A stretch of 64,000 nucleotides of DNA, taken from Dendrobium chrysotoxum. Its lineage: Eukaryota; Streptophyta; Magnoliopsida; Asparagales; Orchidaceae. The notes beneath the pieces were generated by a model that had not been told where the DNA came from, ran no database searches, and was given only the letters and a program-made list of their open reading frames with translations. Below are positions 24,083 to 35,079 of the stretch, piece after piece. The translations under genes were made by a program, and so were the position numbers. The DNA lies in the NCBI GenBank assembly GCA_019925795.1, contig CM034298.1, forward strand, positions 51,796,365 through 51,860,364, read 5' to 3'. The first letter of the stretch is position 1, and each line of letters opens with the position of its first letter.

Positions 24083-26937
24083 TGGTGTGGTGGTGGTGCA
24101 GCTTGTAAGATAAGCCACTTGGTGAGGGTTAAATTAGATTATGATCCTTCACACAAAATTCTTATTTAAGTGCTAAATATATTGGTGGAATTAATTGGAT
24201 GGTGTATTTCAAGTTAGGATTGTAACAAGGATCAGCTTAAGGTTTTGGGTCTAAAATATCAAACAACACTAAGTTGACTTCAATTGACAAAATTTGCCAA
24301 ATACTGATATTAAACTCTCAAATCATTTGAAAATGTTATAGAAGAAGGTCTAATTTTGATATGAAAGTTTTAATAATTTTTAGAGGGGTCTAATATTTTT
24401 ATAGGATTTTATAAGTGGTTGTGCCGAAAAAAGCCTAGTCTTGCTAATTTAACTAGTTAGGGTTTAGGTTTTTAGTGGTAGGGTTTAGACTCATGAAAAA
24501 TAGAGGAGACTGTTGGGGAATGCTATTGGGATGTCTTAAGATGAGTCATGCAGTTTCCCATAATTTTTAGAAGTGTTTAAGATCACTAAATCCAAATAGG
24601 AACAACACTAAGTCAAATTTTAGCCCAGGTTGATCGACTGCTACAATATGATCTAAATGGGGATTTTTATGAAATATTTTTTAGGAAAAAAAATTAGAGC
24701 AAAGTTGGGACAAAGCCACACAAAAGCACAATAAAAGATTATAGAAAGTGTAGAAAAATAAAATATATCAACTCATAAAAATGGTTGGTTGAGAGATTAC
24801 AAAACCCATCTCCTAAGGCTAACCCCTAAGCCAGGACACCACTTAGAATTCACTCCAACATAAGTCACAAAAATGTCTAAGAACTTCATTCCACTGAAAA
24901 TGATGTTTAAATACATATTACAACAATAGAAAATTAAATTTGAAAAGAAGAAAGAAAGGGGAAGAGATTGACCCGCCCAAATAACCCCCATAACTACAGT
25001 GGCCCAAACTAATAACTGTTATAACTACTTTTGCTTTCCATGCATGCTTGGCCATAACGCTCCTCCCTAACTCTTTGCCTGGCCAACCACTCACTCCATG
25101 CATGAGCCACTTAATTAAGCCATTTATGTGCCTTCGACTAGCATTTTAACACATAAACATTTATAATACAAACACTAAGTCTCACACACATGCAATTATA
25201 ATACCACATGAAATTTTCACAGACATAATTAAGCAAAAAATACAAATAAAATTTTCTAGCTTAGAGTTTTCAACTTGCTCTTAATGATAGGTCAACTATG
25301 CTCAACTGCAATTTCTCCAGATTGAGCCTTGGTGGTTGGACCATTTTTGTCATCAAGTGCTTTTGATGCTTCTAGTACAATAGCAAAGGGTTCAAGGGTC
25401 ATATAGGGACAAGTATCGTAGGGTTTTGAGTTTTATAGGGTAAGCAAAAGCTGAATTATTAGGAATCCACCTAAGAAGATCCTATAGAGAAGGACCTATA
25501 TCGAGGAAAGAATCCTGATATCTAAGGCAAAGCTCAAGAGAATGAAGTAAACCTTACAAAGAAATTAGGTGAACTAATGGACCCCCCATAGGTGTGGTAG
25601 ACGTATAAAAGTACATTACACATATTGGTGTTGATGAAAGCAATTAATATGACCCAAAAGAGAGGATTTCAAGTGAAATATAATTGAAAGAATTTAATTA
25701 GGATTCAATTTTGATTTTAGATCCAATTTGATTTGATTTGATTCAAATTTATTAGGTTTTAATTTTAAATTTTTCTTGATATTTGATTTAATAAAAGCTT
25801 AATAGAACCTATGCAGGTTGGAGTTTACTAAAGCTAGAGTCAAAGCAATAGAAATAGAAATACCTAGAAATAGGTAAGACTATATCTGAGGACCTAGGCT
25901 AGTAGAAATCTTAGGGACTCTACCTAAGCCTACTAGTCCAATGTTGGTCCATTGAATTAATTGCGGCACAATTGCATCAAATCTATATGAAATTTGTTAC
26001 AATTTATAGGCTATAAAAGGTCTCATTTAATTTCAAGACTTAGCTTATGGCTATGATAAACTAATTGAAATTATTGGATAATGGTTCAATCGATAATGAG
26101 AATCATTTTATCTTGAATCAGACCTTAGATGACTATCTAAGGAATATAATTATATATTTTTTAAACTAATCACATATTTAGACTATATGTAAGGTCTCTA
26201 TTTTGAAAATTCTATTTAATTTCTCCCTTTTTAAAAAATAAAATAAAATTTACATTTCATAATTACTCTTTTAAATTCAAACAAAATAAGGTGAGATTAC
26301 TTAATTGGACCCCTTATGATGAGCTAGTTTGGTATCCCATCACAATCATGTGTGACTCTTATCACAATGAGATTTTTGCACACACTTTGGTTTTGTGATA
26401 GGTCATAACCTCTTAAAAGAGGATGTAGCTAGGTCAATATTTTGTTAGAGGATCCATTTGATGCATGGCAGAGGACTTATTAGCTTGGGCTATTTGTTAT
26501 TAGTTAAGATGCCTTTACTTTGCACATGCTTGTTTGAATACTTTACAATATTATGACATATATTTTTCTATGTTGATTGTATGATAAATGGCTAGTGGTA
26601 TATGTTGTATTTAAATTCCCTTATACAAGGTTGATTATAAAATATATTAAAATGTCATCTCACACATTACTTAGCAAATAATCTTTAAAATCATGAGTTA
26701 TTAGCTTTCTCTTATGGCACTTTTGTTATGATATGATGTCTCCATTTAGTATTTTTATTTATATTGCAATTTATAATTTAGGAAAGTTTTTTATATACAA
26801 TTAGGTATAAGCAATAGTTTTCGACTAAGAGCATATCCATATCTAAGAGTACTTACCACAATACGAGGTGAATATGTACACATTTAAACTAGGTGAAAAG
26901 GATCATAAGTAGAGTGATCATCAATATTCATACCTTA
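24083..26937 (-). other. LTR of the copy B Ty3 element and unassigned AT-rich DNA
   Basis: The stretch starts as an LTR (its 3' end, CA on the minus strand, at 24083). I cannot find where the LTR begins, because no matching LTR lies left of the RT fragment. No open frame or motif here is convincing; the ones present (for example 24797-25103) have no recognisable domain. From about 25900 to the LINE tail the DNA is AT-rich and featureless to my eye. Confidence 0.45.
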
Positions 26938-26955
26938 CAACAACAACAACAACAT
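26938..26955 (-). repeat. (TTG)n tail at the LINE 3' end
   Basis: Six CAA units on the plus strand, i.e. a TTG tail on the minus strand, directly after the conserved LINE 3' region with the plus-strand motif GGGGTCGGCTACATGAATCC. Many plant LINEs end this way. Confidence 0.8.
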
Positions 26956-27740
26956 CAAACCTTTATCGCACTACGTGGGGTCGGCTACATGAATCCTTTT
27001 TCTCCATTATGTCTTATTAAGAGTCAAATTCTCATTTAGATCTAATAAAGAAAGGCTATTTCTAATATTTTCTAACCAATTATTTTTAGGTCTACCTCTA
27101 CCTTTCTTAACATAGGTCAAATCTAAAGCATCTACTCTCCTAATTGGGTCATCGGAAGGCTATCGTTTTATGTGACCAAACCATCTAAGGCTACTCTCTC
27201 TAATCTTATATGCCATTGGAGCTACTCCAACCTTTTCATGTATATGCTAATTTCATATCATGTCTCTAAGAGTAAAGCCACTCATCCACCTAAGCATCCT
27301 CATCTATGCAACACTTAACTTAATATTATGCTTCTCTTTTAATGGCCAACATTCTACGCATAAAGCATTACAGGTCTAACCACCACCTTATATAATTTTT
27401 CTTTAAGTTTGAGTGGTACTTTTCTATCACACAACAAGCTCGATGCATTCCTCCACTTTAACCATCCAACTTGAATTCTACTAATAATATCCCCATCTAT
27501 TTCACCATCACTCTGAACAATAGACCCAAGATATCTAAAATATGTACTCTTATTAATTACTTGATTACACAAAGTCACAAACCCTCACTAGATCTATTAC
27601 TACTAAAATTACACTCCATGTATTCGGTTTTAGATCTACTCAAATGAAAGCCTTTAGACTCTAAGGTTGACCTCCATGATTCAAGTTTACCTTTAACTCC
27701 GTCTTTAATCTTATCAACAAGAAGAATATCATCATCAAAA
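26938..27740 (-). mobile_element. LINE (L1-type), 3' segment
   Basis: The downstream half of a non-LTR retrotransposon on the minus strand: the RT palm after the catalytic box, the C-terminal region and the tail. A 74-codon piece (27578-27354) contains YFRYLGSIVQSDGEIDGDI, then RIQVGWLKWRNASSLLCDRKVP and KLYKVVVRPVMLYA, a conserved segment of plant LINE ORF2. Further on, WFGHI and RRVDALDL frames can be read despite stops. The segment continues at 32944 on the other side of a copia insertion. Confidence 0.9.
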
Positions 27741-28420
27741 TGAAAGTTTGATAGGGATGTTAAGCCCTAGTGAACTAGTCCCGAGGCTAACCAAGAGGGG
27801 GGTGAATTGGATATTTGAAATAAAACAAAAATCTTTTTATAACGTACAGCGGAAACGAATTAAAACAACGATAAAAAGATCAATCACAGATATCACCCAA
27901 GCAGATAATCGCAACAAAATAAAGTGCGGAAAAATAATAAGAAAGAACACACCGGATTTATAGTGGTTCGGTCCAACCTGACCTACGTCCACTCCTCGGA
28001 GGCACCCTCTAAGTATTGCACTAAACCAAAAGTGTCTCTCTTTCAGCCCCCACAGCTATGCGGAGAAGCCCTTACAAAATCACTTCCACCTTCTCCGGTG
28101 CGGCGGAGTAGCCGGGTCCTTTGACACCAAAGAGCACTTCTTCTTCCCAAAACTTCCTTCGAGACAAGCCTTGAATCCGACGGTACTTAGGTTCAAGCCT
28201 GCCGGAGCAACCGTGTGAACCCCCTCACACTCCCTCGAGAAACCCCCTTCCCAGGCTCTTCTCCCTCTCAAACTCCACCCTTTCCTCTCTCCCTTTCAAG
28301 CTCTCTCTTCAAGTTTTCTCCAAAAGAACGAAGCCTCAGTGGCTGCCAAAGACACCTATCAAGTGCCTTGAGAAAGCTTAAATAAAGAGCTCCAAAAATC
28401 CTTCCAAATTAGTTCTGGCG

Positions 28421-28690
28421 GCAAAGATCGTCCAGGACGATCGCTGGATCGTCCAGGACGATGTGCTCCAAAAGACGGCTTCAGAAAACCCTAAAAACTC
28501 AATTCTAGCGGCAAAGATCGTCCAGGACGATCGCAGGATCGTCCAGGACGATGTGCTCCAAAAGACGGCTTCAGAAAACCCTAAAAACTCAATTCTGCCG
28601 CCAAAAATCGTCCAGGACGATCGCAGGATCGTCCAGGACGATGTACAGAATTTGACCTGATAGTCCCGTACGATCCTGGGATAGTCCAAG
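28421..28690. repeat. 90-bp tandem repeat, three units, in the copia 3' LTR
   Basis: Successive units start at 28421, 28511 and 28601 (GCAAAGATCG, GCAAAGATCG, CCAAAAATCG). Each contains the phrase TGCTCCAAAAGACGGCTTC or its position, plus two palindromes. The third unit decays after its palindrome pair. The same array occurs in the other LTR (about 32225-32490). Confidence 0.92.
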
Positions 28691-28856
28691 ACGATCAGAA
28701 CAAATTTTGTACAAATCGTCCAGTACGATGTATAGATCGTCCAGGACGATTAGAACAAATTTTGTCTCTTAAATCCATGCCTAAATTGTCGTGGCAGCTA
28801 GGGTTTTGAGATCATATTGGATCGTCCAGGACGATATAAATATCGTCCAGTACGAT
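28427..28856. promoter_or_regulatory. Cluster of paired palindromes ATCGTCCAGGACGAT in the copia LTR
   Basis: The 15-bp palindrome (arms ATCGTCC and GGACGAT around one A) or a close variant starts at 28427, 28448, 28517, 28538, 28607, 28628, 28660, 28681, 28715, 28736, 28821 and 28842. They form six pairs, and every pair has the same 21-bp start-to-start distance, with 6-bp spacers that differ in sequence. Eight copies are exact; the ones at 28660, 28681, 28715 and 28842 are variants. A protein-binding or hairpin role is my inference; Sirevirus LTRs are known to carry conserved palindromic motifs. Confidence 0.7.
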
Positions 28857-29160
28857 TTCTTCAAAAGTTGAACTTCTGGTTTTGACAGGATCTCACTCCC
28901 CCTAAGTATGTGTACACATGGTCATAAATAAACATATACCATTACAGGACTTGACTCAAGGAATTAAAAAGTACATCAATGAGAAATACAATAAAGCCTA
29001 TTCTACTCATTCTTGAGTCTTGAATCTTTCTTGTATTGATGCATGCTATTCCTGAAATGTTAGTACACACATAAATAAATATATATTCCAAATATTAGAA
29101 GATGTGAGCCATAATGTTTGTTATCATCAAAACAGAAACTTGTGAGCCCGAGTCGTAACA

Positions 29161-29174
29161 ATCTCCCCCTTTTT
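29161..29174 (-). other. Polypurine tract of the copia element
   Basis: The minus strand reads AAAAAGGGGGAGAT directly before the LTR start TGTTACGACTC, the standard arrangement for priming plus-strand DNA. Extra polypurine copies of the type GGGGGAGA lie upstream in the element at about 29226-29236 and 29394-29402. Confidence 0.88.
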
Positions 29175-30451
29175 GATGATGGCAAACATTACTGGTTGAA
29201 TTTGCAAAAAAGATATTTTCTCCTAATCTCCCCCTCACTATGAAAAAGTCTTTTAAAAACAAGGAGAAATACTTTTTTCTTTTTTTTTTAATTTTTAAAA
29301 TAACTACAATAACAATATGATGTAAAACAAACACAAAAATAAATATCACAAATACAACAGTACGTAAAAAATATCATAAATACAACACTACGTTCTCCCC
29401 CTTTGACATTATCAAAAAGAGGAGGACCAAAAATTTGAAAAGTCACCTCTTAAGGTTCTCCAAAGCTTAGTAAGACATGAATTGACTTCTTTGAACCCAG
29501 AAAGGTTAGAGAATCAGAAAATGTAAATCCAAACTCAGGTTTTTTTTTTAAAAGGCGAAAAAACTTTTTAAGCCAATATCTAAATCAAGGAACAAATTAG
29601 ATAAGAAAATAAAAATCTTTCAAAACTCCTTTCATGAAATACATCTAATAGAAGATTGATGCAAAGTAATGAATCAAAAAATCTTGATTTTCAAACTCAA
29701 GTAACGAATCTATCAAAAAGTCATAAGAGTTTTCTAAATTTTAGAGATTTACAAGAATGGAAGCAGCTTTTATGGGCTAATTTTATGCCTCTTTTTCAAT
29801 TTGTTTGGCGCTTTGCGCATCTTTTAATTTTTGATACACTTTGTGTATTCAATTTGGCAATTTCGCATCTTTTCAGTTTTGGGCTCATTTTGTGCCTCTT
29901 TTCAATTTGTTTGGCGCACTGCGCATCTTTTGATTGCCTCCTTTCTAAATCTTTAAAATCAGTAAACCTAATGCTTATGATAAAGACGAACAACCTGAAT
30001 AAGATAATCTTGAAGTTGGTTCAATAATTTGCAAAAGATTCCTATGAGATAGAAAAAATGTTGGGAGATGAAAAAAGTTTTAATTTCAAAAACCAATTTA
30101 TAATCTGAAACAGATTTTGACTCAAAAGTAAGATAGCCTTATTCAAAGAAATGAGATAGAGAGACAAAATCATGAGTTTCCTTCCTTTACTTGATTTTAG
30201 ATAAATCAACCACAACTAACAAAGTATTTAGAAAATATAGGAGGTAAATTTTTCATTTTTAAAAAATAAGATCTTAAAAAAATGATTTAAAACCAGAGGT
30301 GTTATGTGTGTGCTTGATCAGAGGAATAATAAAAAACATCAAAAAAAATTTTAAAAGGAAAAAACAAAAATACTAAAACACAGAAAACATAATGAATAAA
30401 ACAATAGTAACAGAAAAACAAAACAAAAAACATAAACACATAAAAAGAACA
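29175..30451. other. AT-rich non-coding interior of the copia element
   Basis: Where pol should be there is about 1.3 kb of AT-rich DNA with two extra polypurine-like copies (29226-29236, 29394-29402) and a short imperfect repeat at about 29790-29940 (TTTTCAATTTGTTTGGCGC... twice). Open frames here (for example 29656-30027) show no retroviral motif. Confidence 0.75.
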
Positions 30452-31486
30452 TTAATTTACATCAGCTTGCTCCTGATCTGATGATTCAGAAGCTAGATCT
30501 GCCCAGGATATTTTTCGTTTTGCATTTTCAGCCCTTATTATAATTTGCTTAGCTTTACCCTTTTCCTTTCCAGGAAGGGTTCTTAAGTTCGGGCACTGAT
30601 TTTTCTTATGTCCAGGCTTTCTACATCCAAAATAAATAACATCAGAAGAGAACTTTACATTCTTACCATTTTTACCTTTGTTCCACTTTTGATGTTGATG
30701 TTTGTACTTTAGTAGATTTTTCAATTTGTTTGTTGCTGATGCTAACTCTTCACTTTCATCACTTTCTGAGTTACTTTTTTCAATGTCTTCAGTTTTTAGA
30801 ACTATCGTTTCACCTACATCCAAAAGCTTTTGACCCAAACTTTGCTCGTAGGCAATGAGTGAGCGAATCAAATTATCAATAGAATATTCGTTCAAATTTT
30901 TTGATTCAGAAATTGTAATGACTTTGGCATCAAATTTAGCAAGTAGAGAACGTAGGATTTTATTAACTTTTTCAAAATTTGAAAGGTCTTTACCTAAAGC
31001 ATGTAATGATGTCACAATTTGAGAAAATCTAGTAAACATGTCCAAGATCATTTCATGAGGTTTCATGCTAAAAAGTTCATAATCATGCATTAAAATATTT
31101 AGCCTAGATTGCTTGATTTCACAAGTACCTTCATATGTAGTGCATAATTTATCCCAAATTTCTTTTCCAGAAGTGCATGCGGATATTAACATATAATCAT
31201 CAGAATTCAAAGCATAGAAAAAATAATTCAAATATTTAGCATTCAATTGAGCATTGATCTGATCTGATCTACTCCATTCAGAAAAAGGAATATCAACTTT
31301 AATTTTATTTATAATACGTGACGGTACAGAATAACCAACTTGAATCATATGCCACATGCGATAATCAATAGATTGCAAGAAAGTAGACATGCGAATTTTC
31401 CAAAAATCAAAAGTAATATTTTCAAAAAGTGGTGGCCGGGTGATTGAATAACCTTCCGCAATATTACGATCACAAAAATTAGCCAT
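30452..31486 (-). CDS. Copia gag polyprotein, open, zinc knuckle altered
   Basis: A 344-residue open frame starting MANFCDRNIAEGY, 35 bases downstream of the primer-binding site on the minus strand. Residues about 15-230 form a copia-type gag (UBN2-like) domain: PPLFENITFDFWKIRM, then ISACTSGKEIWDKLCTTYEG, DMFTRFSQIVTSLHALGK and LAKFDAKVITISES are the usual landmarks. A CCHC zinc knuckle lies at 285-298 with C288, H293 and C298 present, but its first Cys is Tyr (Y285). The tail ends with the acidic WADLASESSDQEQ. Gag would form the particle that packages the element's RNA in the cytoplasm. No pol follows, so cleavage and reverse transcription would have to come from another element. The open frame suggests recent activity or selection; the altered knuckle argues for decay. 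Confidence 0.92.
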   Translation of the reverse strand: MANFCDRNIAEGYSITRPPLFENITFDFWKIRMSTFLQSIDYRMWHMIQVGYSVPSRIINKIKVDIPFSEWSRSDQINAQLNAKYLNYFFYALNSDDYMLISACTSGKEIWDKLCTTYEGTCEIKQSRLNILMHDYELFSMKPHEMILDMFTRFSQIVTSLHALGKDLSNFEKVNKILRSLLAKFDAKVITISESKNLNEYSIDNLIRSLIAYEQSLGQKLLDVGETIVLKTEDIEKSNSESDESEELASATNKLKNLLKYKHQHQKWNKGKNGKNVKFSSDVIYFGCRKPGHKKNQCPNLRTLPGKEKGKAKQIIIRAENAKRKISWADLASESSDQEQADVN

Positions 31487-31520
31487 GGATCGAATTCAAA
31501 AGTTTTTAAAAACTTGCTTT

Positions 31521-31542
31521 TATGAATCCCGCTCTGATACCA
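31521..31542 (-). other. Primer-binding site (tRNA-Met) of the copia element
   Basis: The minus strand has TGGTATCAGAGCGGGATTCA, complementary to the 3' end of plant initiator tRNA-Met over an unusually long stretch, two bases from the LTR end TTTCA. Confidence 0.93.
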
Positions 31543-31544
31543 CT

Positions 31545-32943
31545 TGAAAGTTCGATAGGGATGTTAAGCCCTAGTGAACTAGTCCCGAGGCTAACCAAGA
31601 GGGGGGTGAATTGGATATTTGAAACAAAACAAAAATCTTTTTATAACGTGCAGCGGAAACGAATTAAAACAACGATAAAAAGATCAATCACAGATATCAC
31701 CCAAGCAGATAATCGCAACAAAATAAAGTGCGGAAAAATAATAAGGAAGAACACACCGGATTTATAGTGGTTCGGTCCAACCTGACCTACGTCCACTCCT
31801 CGGAGGCACCCTCCAAGTATTGCACTAAACCAAAAGTGTCTCTCCTTCAGCCCCCACAGCTAGGCGGAGAAGCCCTTACAAAATCACTTCCACCTTCCCT
31901 AGTGCGGCGGAGTAGCCGGGTCCTTTGACACCAAAGAGCACTTCTTCTTCCCAAAACTTCCTTCGAGACAAGCCTTGAATCCGACGGTACTTAGGTTCAA
32001 GCCTGCCGGAGCAACCGTGTGAACCCCCTCACACTCCCTCGAGAAACCCCCTTCCCAGGCTCTTCTCCCTCTCAAACTCCACCCTTTCCTCTCTCCCTTT
32101 CAAGCTCTCTCTTCAAGTTTTCTCCAAAAGAACGAAGCCTCAGTGGCTGCCAAAGACACCTATCAAGTGCCTTGAGAAAGCTTAAATAAAGAGCTCCAAA
32201 AATCCTTCCAAATTAGTTCTGGCGGCAAAGATCGTCCAGGACGATCGCTGGATCGTCCAGGACGATGTGCTCCAAAAGACGGCTTCAGAAAACCCTAAAA
32301 ACTCAATTCTGGCGGCAAAGATCGTCCAAGACGATCGCAGGATCGTCCAGGACGATGTGCTCCAAAAGACGGCTTCAGAAAACCCTAAAAACTCAATTCT
32401 GCCGCCAAAAATCGTCCAGGACGATCGCAGGATCGTCCAGGACGATGTGCATAATTTGACCTGATAGTCCCGTACGATCCTGGGATAGTCCAAGACGATC
32501 AGAACAAATTTTGCACAAATCGTCCAGTACGATGTATAGATCGTCCAGGACGATTAGAACAAATTTTGACTCTTAAATCCTTGCCTAAATTGTCGTGGCA
32601 GCTAGGGTTTTGAGATCATATTGGATCGTCCAGTATGATTTCTTCAAAAGTTGAACTTCTGGTTTTGATAGGATCTCACTCCCCCTAAGTATGTGTACAC
32701 ATGGTCATAAATAAACATATACCATTACAGGACTTGACTCAAGGAATTAAAAAGTACATCAATGAGAAATACAATAAAGCCTATTCAACTCATTCTTGAG
32801 TCTTGAATCTTTCTTGTATTGATGCATGCTGTTCCTGAAATGTTAGTACACACATAAATAAATATACATTCCAAATATTAGAAGATGTGAGCCATAATGT
32901 TTGTTATCATCAAAACAGAAACTTGTGAGCTCGAGTCATAACA
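31545..32943 (-). mobile_element. 5' LTR of the copia element
   Basis: 1399 bp, highly similar to the LTR at 27741-29160. It has palindrome pairs at 32231/32252, 32321/32342, 32411/32432, 32464/32485 and 32519/32540, all 21 bp apart, and a single palindrome at 32625 where the other LTR has a pair. The 21-bp loss accounts for the length difference. Confidence 0.93.
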
Positions 32944-34130
32944 CAAAAATCATACACTAGGGAACATCCTCTTGCAAATCTTTAGTAAGAACATCCATGA
33001 CTAAAGAAAAATGATACGAGCTTAAAGATGATCCTTGATGTAATCCAACTGAAATTGGAAAATACTAGGTCAAACCACCTTGTGTTTGAACACAAGTAAC
33101 AGCTATAACATACATATCCCTAATGAATTGAATATAAGCATTATTAACCCCTTTCTTTTTTAGAACTCTCCATAGCACTTCTCTTAGAACTTTATCATAT
33201 GCTTTCTCTAAATCAATAAATATCATATGTAGATCCTCCTTATTATCTCTGTACTTCTCCATCAAATCTCTCAATAAATATATGACTTCCATAATAGACC
33301 TACTCGACATGAATCCAAATTGATTTTGAGAAACATTAATATTACATCGTAACATATGCTTCATAACTCTCTGCTAAAGTGTTAAAGTATGACACATCAA
33401 CTTAATTGCTATATAATTCGCACAATCTTGTGCATCACCTTTATTCTTATAAATAGGAATAAACACACTCATTCTCCACACATCAGACATCTTTTCAGTC
33501 TTCAAAATAATATTAAAAAATTTTGTAAGCCAAGATATTCATTCATCACCTAAGGTCCTAAGCATTTACACACCTCTATTGGAATATCAATAGGTCCAAC
33601 AGTTTTCCCATACTTCATTTTCTTTAAAGCCTATCTAGCTTCAATTTTAGTAATACGCCAATAAAAAAAAAATCATTATTTTCATTTAGAGTGTTAAGGC
33701 CACTAAAGTCAATCGTATTTTCACGATCTTCATTGAAAAGCTTAGCAAAATATCTCATTCACCTTTGTTGAATATCCTCTTCTAAAAAAAGTAATTTTTG
33801 ATTTTCATCCTTAATGCACTTCATTTGAACTAAATCCTTACTACTCATATCTCTTTGTTTGGCTAGCTTATACATATATCTTTCACCCTCTTTAGTATCT
33901 AATATATTATATAAATCATTAAAAACTAAAGTATTTGCATCATTGATTGCTTTCTTAGACTCCTTACTAGCATCTTTATATCTTTCCCAATTTTCACAGT
34001 TTTTACATGATGTAAAACAATTTTTATAACAAAGCTTCTTATTTGCGATCTTTTCTTGCACATTTTGATTCCACCACCAACTATTTTTATTATTAGAAGC
34101 TTTGCCTTTTGATAATTGGCATATACCTTG
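32944..34130 (-). mobile_element. LINE (L1-type), 5' segment, truncated
   Basis: The upstream part of the LINE ORF2. The 33364-33065 frame has NQFGFMSSRSIMEVIYLLRD and MIFIDLEKAYDKV, the RT fingers and first catalytic Asp region (F.DLEKAYD). Readable frames continue to VPWCMIF, which abuts the insertion. The 34061-33759 frame (100 codons) is the linker between endonuclease and RT. The endonuclease is missing, so the LINE is 5'-truncated near 34130. A possible short target duplication (ATACCTT) appears at the tail and at about 34120, but it is imperfect. Confidence 0.87.
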
Positions 34131-35079
34131 TTATATAAAAAAATATTTTTTTATATAGATTTAATTGGCATATACATTTAAAAACTTAACTTCTATTTTT
34201 ATTTTATTTAAGGTATATATATATATATATATATAACATGCCTAGCTACAAAAGCCAACTTATTCTTTTACAATGCTTCGCAAAATCTTATGTGGTCCCT
34301 TTTCACTTTATGTACATATGTGTGTTTGTTTAGAATATAGATGACCATGTTGTCGGCTCTTAAAACAAAATATTTTCTATCAATTTTATTAAATAGATAA
34401 TTAATTTAAGTAAATTTTTTTCTTAAAATTAAGCTTAAAGCCACTTTTTGTATTGAAGTGGCTCTCTTTGTGTCTCTTGTTTGAGGTACAAGATAGAGCT
34501 AGGCAGTAATCAAAACCTCCAAGTGCTAGTATATATACTCAATATAATACAAAATCGCTTATATTGAGTATGAATTTCAAAGCATATTTGAATTAAAAAC
34601 TTCCAAAATAAATTTCAATAACATCTAAACTTCGACTTCAACAAAAATGAGCATATGGATAAGATAAACTCAACAATCCCAAAAGTGATCAAATCTGAGT
34701 CTGAATGAGCCCATATCAAGCACTTAATGCATTGTTAAAAATTTTAGGGCACTAATTGGATTACGAAACGATTTTATAATTTCACATACTTATAATCAAA
34801 TCGAGTGTCTCAATGAGACGAATCGAACGAGTTCAAGATTGCTTGATTTTTATAATAACAAGGCACTTAAATGTTGAATTAATAGGGAATCGATATAAGT
34901 TGTATGATGGAGTGTTTAGGATTTTCTCCATATTTATAGGAAATTCCACTATAAAAAATTTATAAATAGGCCTCCACTCTTTAAACGAAGGGGGGCCTAA
35001 AGCGAGAGCTCATATTTTGGCTTGAGACTCAAGAGAGCTCAGAGGCTTTAAGAATCCCAAAGCCACATTTGAGCATTGT
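34131..35079. other. Unassigned AT-rich DNA
   Basis: Includes a (TA)n run at about 34214-34235. I see no open frame with a recognisable domain. Confidence 0.6.

Larger units (their letters stand above)
27741..29160 (-). mobile_element. 3' LTR of the copia element
   Basis: 1420 bp. The plus strand begins TGAAAGTTTGATAGGG and ends GAGTCGTAACA. It contains a 90-bp repeat in three units (from about 28421) and six pairs of a 15-bp palindrome. The open frames that run through this block on both strands are by-products of the repeats. Confidence 0.93.
27741..32943 (-). mobile_element. Complete Sirevirus-like Ty1/copia element, gag only
   Basis: 5203 bp with two LTRs (27741-29160 and 31545-32943), a 5-bp target duplication CAAAA (27736-27740 and 32944-32948), a primer-binding site (31521-31542), a polypurine tract beside the 3' LTR and an open gag (30452-31486), all on the minus strand. 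There is no protease, integrase, RT or RNase H; 29161-30451 is AT-rich and non-coding. The tract and leader words (TTTTTGATGATG beside TCTCCCCCT on the plus strand), extra upstream polypurine copies and palindrome-rich LTRs match what is known of Sireviruses. With gag but no pol it would need enzymes from another element, like the plant TR-GAG class. It is inserted inside the LINE. Confidence 0.93.

Noticed and set aside
28378..28689. 103-codon frame on the minus strand (and plus-strand frames 28463-28660, 32182-32493) with repeated SSWTI/RSSWTI
   Set aside because: They are readings of the 90-bp LTR repeat and its palindromes; they occur in both LTRs and have no start context or domain.
28421..28860. 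CRISPR-like regular repeats
   Set aside because: Plant nuclear LTR DNA; the repeat itself is a palindrome in 21-bp pairs and the 90-bp units have no unique spacers.
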